Source of the DNA: Protula sp. h YS-2021
Lineage: Eukaryota > Annelida > Polychaeta > Sabellida > Serpulidae
Assembly (NCBI GenBank): GCA_949752745.1
Contig: OX457031.1
Coordinates: 4,715,967 to 4,779,966 of the forward strand
Direction: 5' to 3'
Length of the DNA stretch: 64,000 bases
The notes beneath the pieces were generated by a model, which was given only the letters and a program-made list of their open reading frames with translations, did no database searches and had not been told where the DNA came from. Position numbers and translations under genes: made by a program. Positions 50,060 through 63,775 of this stretch are shown piece by piece; positions within the stretch are counted from its first letter, which is position 1, and every line of letters begins with the position of its first letter.

Positions 50060-51425
50060 CACACAGCCATGACACGACAGGCTATCAGACAGGAATCACA
50101 TAGGCAAGACACGACAGCCTACCAGATAGGAATCACATAGGCAAGACACGACAGGCTACCAGATAGGAATCACATAGGCATGACACGACAGGCTACCAGA
50201 CAGGAATCACATAGGCATGACACGACAGGCTATCAGACAGGAATCACATAGGCAAGACACGACAGCCTACCAGACAGGAATCACATAGGCATGACACGAC
50301 AGGCTATCAGACAGGAATCACATAGGCAAGACACGACAGGCTACCAGACAGTAATCACATAGGCATGACACGACAGGCTACCAGACAGGTATCACATACC
50401 CATGGCACGACAGGCTATCAGACAGGTATCACATAGCCATGACACGACAGGCTATCAGACAGTAATCACATAGGCATGCCACGACAGGCTACCAGACAGG
50501 AATCACATAGGCAAGACACGACAGGCTACCAGACAGGAATCACATAGGCATGACACGACAGGCTACCAGACAGGTATCACATACCCATGGCACGACAGGC
50601 TATCAGACAGGTATCACATAGCCATGACACGACAGGCTATCAGACAGTAATCACATAGGCATGCCACGACAGGCCACCAGATAGGAATCACATACGCATG
50701 ACATGACAAACTACCAGACAGGAATCACATAAGCATGACACGACAGGCCGCCAGATAGGAATCACGTAGGGAAGACACGACAGGCTACCAGATAGGAATC
50801 ACATAGACATGACACGACAGACTACCAGACAGGAATCACATAGGCATGACACGACAGGCTACCAGACAGGAATCACATAGGCATGACACGACAGGCTACC
50901 AGACAGGTATCACATACCCATGGCACGACAGGCTATCAGACAGGAATCACATAGGCAAGACACGACAGGCTACCAGCTACGAATCACATAGGCATGACAC
51001 GACAGTCCACCAGATAGCAATCACATAAGCATGACACGACAGGCTACCAGCTAGGAATCACATAGGCATGACACGACAGGCTACCAGACAGGAATTACAT
51101 CTGCATGACACGACTGGTAAACAGACAGGCATCACATAGGCATATATGGGACCAGAGAGGGATTGGTGAACAGATAGGAATATGTGACACGCGTGGGGAC
51201 CAGACAGAGATCACATAAGCATATATGACAGGACTGGTAAACAGTCAGGAATCACATAGGCAGCTATGACACGACTGAAGACCAGACAGGGATCGCATAG
51301 GCATATTTGACATGCCTGGGACCAGACAGGGATTGCATAGGCATATATGACAGGACTGGTGAACAGATAGGAGTCACATCGGCATGCATGATACCACTGT
51401 GACCAGATAGAAACATACAACAAAT
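50060..51425. repeat. 37-bp minisatellite, about 29 regular copies and decayed ends
   Basis: CATGACACGACAGGCTACCA then GACAGGAATCACATAGG repeats every 37 bp to about 51120, then in degenerate longer units (GACAGGACTGGTGAACAG) to 51420. Variant units recur in blocks, for example 50340-50480 and 50530-50660. Confidence 0.95.
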
Positions 51426-51810
51426 AAGCAACTGTTGCAGCTGGTCCTATATGAGACGATGGGTGGTCAGATAAAAGCCAAATTATACCAAATGTTTACT
51501 TTTTGGATTCTTGTATATTTCTGTCTGCCAAGATGTCAAAACTGCATACAATTTAATGTTCTAATCGACTGATTACACTTGATCTGCTTATTAAGCGTTT
51601 TGCTATAATTTTTTATATGTGACTTTTCACATTTGAAAATATCTAATGGATAATTCCTGCTTCCTTCTCCGTACACATGAGGGACAATTGCACCAGATAA
51701 AATAACCTTCCACAAATAATTTAATCTGAAATAAATAATAAAATTGTAGAAAATTCTCTTGATGTTTTGTGACAGTATATATCTATACGTCTGCATGCAT
51801 ATTTACCCTG

Positions 51811-54800
51811 TTAGCTGTCACTATTTTAATAAACTTCGACAAAAATGTACGAAAAAAATGATGAAAATCTCAACAATAAGAGGTAAACAATAAAAAATCT
51901 GAAAAATTCTTAAAATTCTACATCTTTTATACATGTGTTAAATCCCATTTTTAAATTCAAATTTGTTTATCTACACTAAAAATGAATAAAAAAATGTAAA
52001 TAAAATGTTCAAACTGACAGATATGGTGTTTGTTTTAATATTGGTGGAGATGCGTATAAATAAAACTACATGAAAATACAAATATCAACACTAACGGTGA
52101 TGGCATGTGACGTCATTAAAGGGATTATTGGAACGTTTATTCCCACAGCCCTTTTCCTGCATAGCACAGTGGCCCGCAAACAAACATCGAAGTATGTTTG
52201 CACATTGATTTGCCTGCACCCAAAACCTTTGAAATTGGGTTAGGGTCAAAATAAAGATAACATGTACCTACAAACTATGATAGTCATCTATATACCAAAT
52301 ATCATTCTAAAAGGGAAAATCGTGGTGGAAGTAACAGCAGGTGATGGACGGACAGCACCCAAGCTTTTTGTCTCTTTGGGATTAAATCCCAGGTTGAGGC
52401 CAATAATGAATATACACGCGAAATGTTTTTGTACCTTTTAAGGGCACTGTGTGTAATAATAAGAAGCCCTGTGGAAGTTTTAACTTTTTGCGATTTTTTA
52501 AAACAAAGAACGGACAAAGGCCTTCACTTTTTTACGAAAATATATTCTTTGAATTTTAGAGGACATGTTAGAAAAATAAGGACATGAAGAATAAACAAGT
52601 TAGCAGGAGGAGGAGAGTAAAAATGTTCCGATTTCTCATACCTCGGCAAGGCCAGATCGCAGTGCGCGAAAAGTAATTTATAAAAATAGCAAATGAGATT
52701 CATTTTACACTGAAAGTATTGTCGTAATTTTTTGTTGATTTTTCAGTGAATATCAGTGTGTTTGCATCACCTTGCCATTTTTACAGCTATAAATGTATTC
52801 TAAATGGATATGAGGTATTGAATTAAATGGATTTCTGATGAGGAAACATGGGCTAGATTTTGCAACTTGATCAATGGATGTGCAAACGTGTCAGTGCAAA
52901 ACCATTTCTTACTTCGCAAAAGCTAACGTTCGCTTATCTCTACCATTAGCCGGGATTTCCCTTCATTCATATGGTATGTTATTTTACATTTAATGCTAAA
53001 TTTTTATATGAAAATATAATGAAAGATATCAATAAATCAGTCTAGATCTCATCACTATATATATTTTATCAATGTTGCATTTTAGATCGCAAAAAGAAAG
53101 AGTCTGTACATAGAGAAAAGTCATTATTTCATTCATAGATGTTTACTTCTGGATTTTATATATAAAATAGACTGATATCTATTCACAGATGTTTGCTTCT
53201 GAGTTTAAATACAAAACTAGACTGATATTTTTATATAAAAAATTAATTGTTGAGATACAAAAATCACTTGCAGAGTTCAAAATTAGCTGTCACTATTTTA
53301 ATAAACTTTGACAAAAAATGTACGAAAAAATGATGAAAGCAATCAAAAATCTGAAAAATTCTTAAAATTCTACATCTATTACACATGTGTTAAATCCCAT
53401 TTTTAAATTCAAATTTGTTTATCTGAACTAAAAATGAATCAATAAAATGTAAATAAAATATTCAAACTGACAGATATGGTGTTTGTTTTAATATTGGTGG
53501 AGATGCGTATAAACACAATTACATGAAAATACAAATACCAACTTTAACAGTGATGACATGTGGCGGTATTAAAGGGATTATGGGAACGTTTATTCCCACA
53601 GCCCTCGAAGTTTGTTTGCACATTGATTTGCCTGCACCCATCACCTTAGTCTTAAGCAACACGCAGATGCATCAAATTGTATATTTTGTGAATGGCAACA
53701 AATCACATTGAATCACGTGTCATCGTATGTTCGTTATTTGCATTTAAAAGACAACTGATGATCACAAGAACAACTCCCAACCTCAATCCCAGATGGCGGC
53801 TATTGCGACTTTGAAATTGGGTTAAGGTCAAAATAAAGATAACATGTACTTACAAACTATGATAGTCATCGATATACCAAATATCATTTTTAAAAGGAAA
53901 ATCGTGGTGGAAGTAACAGCAGGCGATGGACGGACAGCACCCAAGATTTTTGTCTCTTTGGGATTAAATCCCAGGTTGAGGCCAATAATGAATATACACG
54001 CGAAATATTTTTTTTCCTTTTACAGTGTGTAATGATAAGAAGCCCTGTGGAAGTTTTAACTTTTCGAGATCTTTTAAAACAAAAAACGGACAAAGGCCTT
54101 CATTTTTTTACGAAAATACATTTTTTGAATTTTAGAGGACATGTTAGAAAAATAAGGACAGGAAGAATAAATAAGTTAGCAGGGGGGAGAGTAAAAATGT
54201 TCCAATTTCTCATTCCCCGGTAAGACCAGATCGCAAATAAAAAAGTGAAACGGCGGATTTTAAAAATTTCAGTGCAAGAGCCAATTTTAAATCAATTGAA
54301 ACGACATCGACAAGTGGGTGAAAAGTATTTTATAAAAATAGCAAGTGAGATTCATTTTACACTGAAATTATTGCTGTAAATTTTTGTTGATTTTTCTGTG
54401 AATATCTGACTCTATTTCACACTCAACATTCAGTTTATAACTAAACTTGATAGAAATGAGTGCACACAGCATCGTTGTGTTTGCATCACCTTGCCATTTT
54501 TACAGCTATATATGTACTGTCAGTGGATATGAGCTATTGACTTAGATGGATTTCTAATGAGGAAACATGGGCTACATGTTGGAACTTGATCAATGGATGT
54601 GCAAATGTGTCAGTGCAAATCCATTTCTTACTTGCCAAAAGCTAACGTTCGCTTATCTCTACCATTAGCCGGGATTTCCCTTTATTCATATGGTATGTCA
54701 TTTTACATTTAATGCTAATTTTTTATGTGAAAATATAATGAAAGATATCAATTAATCAGTCTAGATCTCATCACTATATATATTTTATCAATGTTGCATT

Positions 54801-55006
54801 TTAGATCGCAAAAAGAAAGATTCTGTACATAGAGAAAAGTAATTATTTCATTCATAGATGTTTACTTCTGGATTTTACCTATAAAAATAGACTGATATCT
54901 ATTCACAGATGTTTGCTTCTGAGTTTTAAATACAAAACTAGACTGATATTTTTATATAAAAAAAATAATTGTTGAGATAAAAAAATCACTTGCAGAGTTC
55001 AAAATA
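51811..55006. repeat. Tandem duplication, units of 1.47 and 1.72 kb
   Basis: Unit 1 (51811-53282) and unit 2 (53283-about 55006) both start TTAGCTGTCACTATTTTAAT and end CACTTGCAGAGTTCAAAA. Shared landmarks in order: GACAGATATGGTGTTTGTTT, AAAATCGTGGTGGAAGTAAC, GGGATTAAATCCCAGGTTGA, CTAACGTTCGCTTATCTCTA. Unit 2 has extra segments near 53640-53800 and 54240-54460. Small open frames are kept in part (VEVTAGDGRTAPK) but no gene was recognised. The high identity suggests a fairly recent duplication. Confidence 0.9.
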
Positions 55007-58000
55007 TAATCAAACAAGTCTCATTCTGATATAATGTTATCTAACATTAATTCTTGATGTCAGTAAAAGGAAAATAAATTATTGAGCTCAAACTCAGATT
55101 TTGCTATCAAATATTTAATTTTTGCTACCATTAATTGAACTTTCCATTGTTAAATAATTTTTGGTTCAATAAATAGGTTTTGATATCTCTAAATATTATT
55201 GATATTGGAAATTATTTTTTGAGATCAAGAATACATTTATCAGAAAAAAAAATATTCTCGATCAAAAAATGAAGTTTTGAGATCAAAAATTAATTCTTGA
55301 TATCAATAATTGACTAATACAGTGAAAATGGCATTCCATACATATACGGTGATATACGCATAAATTATGAATGAAAGTTTTCTGCACATATACTCAGATA
55401 ATGTAAATACTCATTGTCAGCACTGCTTATAAGAGAGTATGTTAGTCGGAAAGACATATCGACACTGTGACACCCTTTTCAGAGCTGTATTTTTTGGAAG
55501 AAAAAACTGAAAAGATTTCATTTGTTCCGAGATATAACTACATGTGCACTATATATTGGAGAAAATTGTACCGAAAAATTAAAAAAAAAACAGCAAAATC
55601 CTAAATAACGCGAGAGAAATTACTTTACACTCTTGGAATTTTAGTTAGTTTTAAACATTGGTACTTAACTAGCTGTTAGTCCTTTGGCGGAAGAATGGCG
55701 GAAGCAGGGATATAATCTCAAAAGTTTGAAGCAGGGGAGCGGAATTTCGAACCAACCCGTGTATTTGGTGATTCGCCAAAAATGGGGGATACAGTTGATT
55801 CAACGGCGATTTGGTGTTTCCGCGGCCACTTCTTTCGACAACCAAAACTGTCGTCGACAAGTTGTTCACAGAAAATGGTGACAATGACAGGTCTTTTGAA
55901 AATAGACGAAACGTTGGTGTAAAATGGGAGCATTTTAACGTTTTCACATCTACTTCATGGAAATCGACTTCATACATATCTTGTGATCTGATGACTCAAG
56001 AGTGAGGATGTTGTGACTGAAGAGTGACTATGCTATGACTGGCTATGAAGTTGGGCGGTTCAAGTTTAATGTTTCCCAAACGATGCTATCCCAACGTTTT
56101 TACAACAGCGGGCGATAGACATCGTTTCTATTTGCATTTTCAACCTACCTGCAAAGTTCATTAGACGTCTATTCAAAAGGTGAACGTCTCGAGTTCTGTA
56201 AACAACCAAACCCAAGTTAATCCTACGTCGGGTGTGATGGCTATCCAATGTTGATGCAAAGTTGTTCTCAGAAGTTGTGAAGTTGTTCTCAGAAGTATCA
56301 CACCAGTTTTTTTTATTTCTTGGTAACTACTTCTTACTTTAATTTTTTTAACACGCAGAAATTGTTCTAATACAAAACGAAGTTATTGTTTATGGTATTA
56401 TTTGCATTGTTTGTACCAAAGAAGAACCGAAACGCGTCAGCCAGATTGGCGATAAAAATAAAAGTACTTGTCTGTGAAAAATTTATGGCCAAGTGTGATC
56501 ATGTTCTACTTTAATTAATTACCTTTAATTAACTGCAGTAACTACCTTTAATTCAATTTCAATTCATGGGGTTGATTTCGAGTACCCGATTTATTAAAGA
56601 GAAAAAAATGTGGGACAGAACACATTGAAAAAGATTCAATTCCAAAGAAACTATAAATTGTTGCAATAAAGTTGAGCTATTAATCAAGGTTAAAAAGACG
56701 TTTTTTTCTTTGAACGTGTATGTTCAGTTACGAATCAACAGAAGCATAAGAAGAGATGTCTCTTTGAATTTCATCGAAATGGCCGCATGATTTCCTATAA
56801 TGAATTTGTAAATTGGTAGAAAATCTCGAAAGGCGCGTTCGACATCTTCACCCTTGGATTCAAAATAAAACATCTTAAGAACGACGCGGAAAAGGTAAGT
56901 AAGAGAATTAAACATTTTCTAAATCTATACGTTTCAAAGACTGACTATACTGAAGAGCATTGAGGAACTTGCCCATGAGTTGTAATTGACTTCTTGTGAT
57001 TTATATTTTATCTTAACACATAAATTCACAAAATGAAATTTTCACTTACAGCTTCATTAAGAAGTAATATATTATAATAAATTTAAGATGAAATTAGTAA
57101 AGAACAGTATTAAATGTGAAGATAAAGGCATTAAATATGCATTTTGTTGTGACATATATAGAGAACCATGTCACTTTAATCGCGTAATTGTATGCAATGT
57201 TTTCTTGTATTTAGCATGTATTCTTCTCTCGGAGAACACGCCAATTTTCCGAAAGAACCGTATTATAACACTGCATTAAGAAAAGTGAGACCTTGAATTG
57301 TCGAATGAGTACTGACAATGGTCATTAGTTTAGTTAATATCCAGTATATTTTTTTACATCTTGTCAAACATTATTATTACAACGCTTGAAAGTTTATATT
57401 GGAAATTAGACAGAATCCGCTAGATAGCGGTATGAACCACTTGCAGAAAACACTAAAGAAGATATTTGCATTAAATTATGACCTAGAAGTTCAAATAACG
57501 CAGTACCACTTCTTTGCCGTCGTTTTGGCTCAACGGGTTGAAAATCGCTCTATCTGTAACAGTTTCTTAAATTATGATCAACTTCCGGTTTATGGTTAAG
57601 GTCATCGAACCATAAACCGAAGTACCTCTTATATAACGTAGTTTGGGCCATAGGGTCCAAAATGAACTCAGAATCACTCTATCCTTAAACGATAATGGTT
57701 CTTTACCTTGAAGGTGACCGAGGTCAAGGTCATCGAGTATGTAAAAAAGTCAATAACGTTTTCGAGAGAAGTCGGACTATCCTTACCGGTACACAAGGTC
57801 ACTTCACTTTTGGCCTTTACCCTCAAGGTCAAAATTCAGCATGCACGGTTACTCCCTTACTGAGTTCGTTTTATATATTGAAACTCAAAACGTGATTAAC
57901 AGCCGATTTGTAAAACATTTTGATCTCACTTTTATCTTTGAGATGAAGGTACAAAATATTTGCGGTTTCTCCGAAACATGACGATTGTCTATAAATGTAA

Positions 58001-61000
58001 CAAATATGAAACGCTAGGCGTTTTCTGGAAGCCAATTTGTAGAAAAACAACTTTCACCTCAACTTGACGTTGACTGTTGATGTAAAAAAAAAAACTCGTG
58101 GATTTACCGAGACCTTCTCATCCTCCACAGGGTTAGGACGCAAAAGAGCGGAACAAACATTGGGGAAACATCGGAAGAGCGGCAAAAAAGTAAACAAAAG
58201 AGCGGATTATGTAATCGGTTAAAATGGATGATTTTTGATACACCGGGAAAAATTAGCCCACTGACTTCCAACATCGACGTACGCGCAGAACTAGACACGT
58301 CCGCCCTCCCTCCCATACCCCCTCCTGTCTCCCCCATCCCTCGACAATAGTTGGATGAATCAGTTGAGACAATAGTTTTTTTAATACGTTTCATTAATGT
58401 AGGTTTTATTACAGTTCAAGAACATTGTAAGTTCAGTGAAATGGGCTAGAGACATTGAAATATTTTATCTGAAATATTAGTTTATTAATTAAAGTAACCA
58501 CTATTGTCTTTTTATCCGTTGTATGAAAACCTGTGACTATCCTCTCTTTTGATACATAAAAAATGCGGTCATTTGCATCTTTTTTGCCGCTCTTTTGAGG
58601 CCTGCCAAATTTCGTCTTATCCGTAAAATAACGTAAGAGTCCTCTGCAAACCATTCAATGGGAAAATGCGAAGGAAACAAGTGGGTCAGTGAAACTGACT
58701 ATGTCCCCCGCCGTACAATCCCAGTATTTGATTTTGTTAGGCTGGACAACAACCCTTCGTATCATATTCGTGAATTTTAAAATTCCAGCCGGGCCAATGT
58801 CCTTGGGCCAACATGGCTCATTTACAATACCAACCTTTCTTGGTTCCAATACTTCATATATCTAAAAGATTTCAACAATCGATCCAGAATTGTAGGCTTG
58901 AGTGTGTTAACAAACTCATTCAACTGAGTAAGGATTGGGAAAATTTGTGAAGTTCAGCTGGGCCAATGTCCATGGGCCGACAGACGGACGGCCCACAGAC
59001 GGTCGACAGACGGACAAACCCGAAAACTATAGTCCCCCAGCGGGGGCCTAAATGCGGTGGGCACTTTAAGAAACAACACAAATTTGCACCCTTTATACAC
59101 TGCTAAACAACTATCCTTTTTTCTGATAGAAGCGTTGAAATTTGACAGCATATATTCACCGGTGGTGCATATTTCATAACTATTTTTAACTGATAGGCAT
59201 ATATTTGATAGCGAATGTTCACCGAAGGGCTCAAATTTCACGACTGATGTGAATATTCGGAACAGGAATTGTCATCCAATTTGGCGGGTGATGAGAATTG
59301 GATATCAAATAATCATCAGTGGTGAAGTTCTGCCACGTTCAACCCTGTGCAACATGGCGGTCCATGTCGGCTACCTGTATATTGCCGTCCAGGTATCCAT
59401 CCAGACCAAAATTATCTAGTCGAATGACTGGATTAACGAGCTAAATGCGTCGCTTGAGAGGCAGGTTGATATATATTTTCAAGATCACACAATGTGGTGT
59501 GCATAATGAGCCGTCTGTGAGAGCATCGACTTTCGCAGAGGTTGAGATAAATGAAAGGGTAAAACAGGGACGGCGATGGGGAGAAAGAGAAGATTCAAAG
59601 ATAGGCTCAAGTGATCGATCCCCATGATTAGTATGTCTTGTTGTGTTTATTCAATTCGCAATTATGAGGCAAATGATCTGTTTCGAAATATACTGGCCTC
59701 GGGTCAGGGGCCTCCATTAGGGAAAACAGGGGGTAAAACGCTGGTTCTAAAACAGCAGTATCTGCACCGCGCCAGATGTTTTAAAAATTTACCAGCAACC
59801 TGTCGGCAAGTAGAAATATCCTAGCTCTAGGAAAGCGACGTGGAGATAAATGGTAAAACGATTAAGACTGTATTCAGTATATCTTTCAGTAGGTCTAATT
59901 AAATGTTTAAATTAAACACAAAAACTAAGTTGATCTCAGCTATTTGGTCGCTGATAATGAATAATTAATTAAGGTGTTGAATGTTTTGTTTGTTTGTTTT
60001 TTTTTGCTAAAGCTGGTTCGTTACACTCATTTTAGAAAGTGTACACTTGGGTCAAGACATCGAAGTCTATCGCCAGGCCAGCTCTTGGTGGGTCGAGTCA
60101 GACCCGTTTCATGCTTATTTCAAAACTGGGTCAAAGAGCCATAAATAAAATAAAGACAGAAGACTTGTTCATTCTTTTATTGTGACGTCATCTATACAGC
60201 TTTCTTTCGCTCTTTAACAAATTATTTTCTTAACAATCACCAGAAATAATTTTTCGCATGGATTTAGGACAAAAATATATATGAAACAGAATATTTCAGA
60301 AAATATACTCGGGTCAGGCGGGGCAACGCGTAACTGCTGCAGGATCTCTCAAAACACTTATTTTTTCAAGACACCTTGTCAACAGCCTCCCCCCTCCCCC
60401 TCCGCCCCCCCCCCCCCACAGCTCCAGACGATGTATTCACGTTATGCTGTTATCTCTATCACGTAGTAGGATGAGGTAACAAGATAACGTTTTTTTCAAC
60501 AGAATCACTTTCATCAGTGGCGCATACAAGGTTGGGGAGGGGGGTTGGGAGGGGCGTGAACGCCACCACCCCGCCAAATTTGAAAAAGAAATTGACTGTT
60601 ACCCCCTTCGTGTACTTACAAACACATTGGACTTGTGAACACGCTGCTTCGGGTGAGGTTTGGAAGAAGAATCAAGCCCCTTAGATATTTTCGTTTTTTT
60701 TGTTTGTATTCTTCCGCATTCTGTATTCTTCCGTTTACTTCATTTTTATTCCAATAGTGGGACAGAATCCAGCTCCTCAGCAGTCAAACAATCATACAGT
60801 AGTGAAAAAACCCCGATATTGCTGAATAACTTTTCCGCTTGGTCCATAGTCACTACTTCCCTTGGCGGCTATTTTTACAATCTTAGATCGCGGAAATCGC
60901 GCGTTTTAAAACAAAATGCAGCTGAATGTTGCAATGAAATGAATTTGTTTTGTAATAAATCGGAAACAGGACCTTGCACATCCCGGGGGGTGGGGGGGGG

Positions 61001-61406
61001 GGAGGCGTAGGAGGTGAGGCGGGGGCACTCATAGGAACCCCCCCCCCCCCCTCCACTTACAGGAAACGGAGAGTACTGAATGAAAACTATCCTCTTCAAA
61101 ATTACCCCTCTTTCTCCGCGTTTTTTGGACATGCATGGTCACACATAGGATACCAATTCGCCTCCTGGGATATACCTGTACACAACCATACACAACCCCC
61201 CCGACCCCCCCCCCCCCCCCCCCGCCCACACACATACAGACGCAAAGCATGCCGCTACGTGGTCAACACGCTCTAACCATCTCTCACTCTCTCATACACA
61301 CATATAACCACACACACACACCATCTGACTGCGAGCCAGGTGGGCAAACAGCCCCCCTTTGTTTTTACAATTATCGACTCGTTCCCGCCGACGACACCGC
61401 CATTGG
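55007..61406. other. Intergenic, no gene recognised
   Basis: AT-rich unique sequence for the most part. Noted within it: AAGGTCAAGG-type echoes at 57600-57830; a dispersed-repeat piece with GACAGACGGACAAACCCGAA and AGTCCCCCAGCGGGGGCC at 58975-59050; C tracts near 60400 and 61200; and G tracts near 60530 and 60980. GGACATGCATGGTCACACAT near 61127 matches a piece at 26764. No exon with splice sites and recognisable protein was found. Confidence 0.45.
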
Positions 61407-61538
61407 TCATGAACTGCTGGACGCAGAAGGAACGCAAATGTCAGCCGAGGAGTCATCCCTGTCCGATTGCTGTGTTTTCGACTTTTTGAATTTTCGTATT
61501 CTTCGTTTCTTCCGTTTTTCATCTTCCTCGTCTGGGTC
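61407..61538 (-). CDS. DDX49: DDX49 terminal exon
   Basis: Acceptor TTCCGCATAG; 43 codons and TGA at 61407-61409. Encodes DPDEEDEKRKKRRIRKFKKS followed by KTQQSDRDDSSADICVPSAS. The lysine/arginine block fits a nucleolar or RNA-binding tail. Confidence 0.9.
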   Translation of the reverse strand, partial: DPDEEDEKRKKRRIRKFKKSKTQQSDRDDSSADICVPSASSSS

Positions 61539-63413
61539 CTATGCGGAAAGAAAAACCGTTGATTTTAATGTCAATCAATCAATCGATCAATCAATCAATT
61601 CATCATTAAACAAGAGAGAGGAAGCGGCTTGAAATGAGACCTCAGTGAGTATATAAGGCTTGAAGCTTTAGGCGTGAAGAAAGAACGGCGTGAATATATA
61701 TGTTGTGACAATATAAGGCGCGAGGATATAAGGCACAAGGATATCGGGTGTGAAGATATAAGGTGTGAGAATATAAGCGGTGACGGTACAGGACGTGAGA
61801 ATATAAGGTGTGAGGATATCGAGTATGAGGATATAGGGCGTGAGGATATACGGCGTGAGGATTTAAGGCGTGAGAATGCAAGGCATGAGGATGTGAGAAA
61901 AAAAGCGTGAAGATGTAGGGCGTGAGAATGTGTGAATATAAGGCGTGAGGATATAGAATGTGAAGATATAAGGGGTGAGGATACACAGTGTGAGGATATA
62001 CGGCGTGAGGATATAAGGCGTGAGGATATAGGGCGTGAGAATTCACCTTTCCCTCCAGAATCATCTGCTTTCTCTTGTTTATTTCTTTCTTTTCATCAAA
62101 ATCGTTTTCTTCTAATTTCTAAAACACAGATAACCATAAGACGTATGAAGCCATGAAAAGCACAACTGAAGAGTGCAAATCTCCTTAAACTTCACCTTTA
62201 TATGTTCTCACTTTACCATACACAGTTGGCGTTTTACCTGGAACTATCCTTATTTTATCTCCAATGACGCATATTTTGCCCTTTAATGTTATAATTTTGC
62301 CCAGAACTATCCCGATTTTTGTCCCGACATGACCTTATTTTTAGCCTTTATTGTCCTCAGCTTTATCCTAAATATCTCACACATACTGTGCTGAGTTTTT
62401 CAATCATCAGTCTTAATAAAAAATGTTGTGTTTAAATAAAATTTCATTGAACAGTTAAACCCAATTGTTTACGATAAAGGTAGAGAAAAGGCACTTAGGT
62501 TTAAGTTTGCTTCAAATCAGATGAACTCAAACTTACTGATCACACGACCTTCACACATTCTGGTCACATGACCCTCACATTCTGGTCACATGACCCTCAC
62601 GTATTCTGGTCACATGATCCTCATACATTCTGGTCAGAAGGCCCTCACATTGTGGTAGGATGACCTTATACAATGTGGCCACATGACCCTCACACATTCT
62701 GGTCACATGACCCTCACACATTCTGGTCAGAAGGCCCTCACACTGTGGCCACATGACCTTCACGACTGACTCACAATCTCGGCCATGCGCTTCGCCACGG
62801 CCACCTCCATTGCGATCTTGGTCACCTCCCCCTCGTCCACTTTCTCCTCCACCAATTTAGCATCTGAAACAGTTCCGTTAGTCTGACATAACACTCAATT
62901 ACACCTCCTCTCAGCCCTCTCAACCCCGCCCCCCCCCCTACTCCCTACCTCCTACACGCTCAAAAAGACAACACATAGTCTGATAAAATAATCCTCTCAA
63001 CCCTTTCAACCCACCCTCCCCCCTCCCGCCCCCACCCGCCACCTACCTCAACGCACATATATTTCAAGTAAGCAGTCACTTTTGCATTCAATCAAATTAC
63101 GATTTAATGTAGTAAATACATTTGGGTTTTGGGCTTTGGACCATAAAATTAAAGCTTATGCGGGAAAATAGCAGCAGCTCACAGACCACCCACTGCAATT
63201 CAACTTAATAATGAAAATGTTAAGTTAATTTTTATATAACTATATAATCCTCTAAAAAAGAGTAACTTGTTTTAATTCACTTTAAATTTTATAAAATGCA
63301 AATGAAATCGATATAATGTGACTACAAATTATGCTCACTTATATGTTCTTCTACGGCATGCACGAGATTGATATCAAACTGCGTCACGAGCGTGATGGCT
63401 CTGCCACCGCGAC
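61407..63413 (-). CDS. DDX49: DEAD-box RNA helicase DDX49, last four exons
   Basis: Exons 63339-63413, 62775-62863, 62047-62118 and 61407-61538 join in phase and encode the last 121 or so residues. They read GRGGRAITLVTQFDINLVHA (end of the helicase C domain, just after the HRxGRxxR motif VI region), KLVEEKVDEGEVTKIAMEVA, KRMAEIKLEENDFDEKKEIN, KRKQMILEGK, then DPDEEDEKRKKRRIRKFKKS and a short acidic/serine tail. This matches the C-terminal extension of DDX49 (yeast Dbp8), a nucleolar helicase needed for small ribosomal subunit RNA processing. KKEINKRK and LEGKDPD are the family landmarks. All upstream exons, with the ATPase core, lie beyond the window or were not found in 63414-64000. Every intron holds a minisatellite. 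Confidence 0.93.
61665..62046. repeat. 15-16 bp minisatellite in the last DDX49 intron
   Basis: GGCGTGAGGATATAAGGCGT-type units, about 24 copies on the plus strand. On the gene strand, the repeat begins at about the fifth base of the intron (GTGAATTCTCACGCC), so the donor is effectively the first unit. Confidence 0.92.
62047..62118 (-). CDS. DDX49: DDX49 exon with the KKEINKRK motif
   Basis: Acceptor CTGTGTTTTAG, donor GGAAAG/GTGAAT; 24 codons in phase 0: KLEENDFDEKKEINKRKQMI and LEGK. Confidence 0.94.
62520..62762. repeat. 24-bp minisatellite in a DDX49 intron
   Basis: TGGTCACATGACCCTCACAC then ATTC repeats, about ten copies. On the gene strand it starts about 12 bases after the donor GTGAGTCAGTCG. 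Confidence 0.9.
62775..62863 (-). CDS. DDX49: DDX49 exon after the helicase domain
   Basis: Acceptor AACTGTTTCAG, donor GAGATT/GTGAGT. Encodes AKLVEEKVDEGEVTKIAMEV and AVAKRMAEI, matching the family pattern KLEEF.V.E.EVL.I...V.V.KRE.EI. Confidence 0.93.
63339..63413 (-). CDS. DDX49: DDX49 exon: end of helicase C-terminal domain
   Basis: Acceptor CTTGTTTGCAG, donor CATATAA/GTGAGC. Encodes RGGRAITLVTQFDINLVHAV and EEHI. It begins one base into a glycine codon. Confidence 0.93.
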
Positions 63414-63417
63414 CTGC

Positions 63418-63775
63418 AAACAAGACGGCGTCACATCGTGACGGTGATGTCATGTCGTCATGGTGACGTCACATATGACGCCTCATAGGGTGGTGATGTC
63501 ACATCGTGATGGTGATGTAACATCGTGGTGGTGACGTCATATGTGACGCCCCATAGGGTGGTGATGTCACATCGTGATGATGATGCAACATCGTGACGGT
63601 GACGTCATGTGTGAAACCCCATAGGATTGTGATGTCACATCGTGATGGTGACGTCATATGTGACACCCCACAGGGTGGTGATGTCAAATATGATGATGCT
63701 GGTACAGCACGATGATGTGTCATACGAGGATGACGTCACAGAGCAGGATGACGTCACAGCATTATGACGTCACGT
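63418..63775. repeat. GTGACGTCATATGTGACGCC repeat in a DDX49 intron
   Basis: Degenerate 16-60 bp units with GGTGATGTCACATCGTGATG and GGTGACGTCATATGTGAC, including several TGACGTCA palindromes. It ends within a few bases of the acceptor at 63414-63415 on the gene strand. Confidence 0.85.

Noticed and set aside
50060..51425. A CRISPR-like array
   Set aside because: Repeats are directly joined without unique spacers, in an intron-containing genome; it is an ordinary minisatellite.
55669..55977. A minus-strand frame of 102 codons and overlapping plus-strand frames
   Set aside because: No recognisable domain, no splice context and overlapping frames on both strands; chance is likely, although conservation was not tested.
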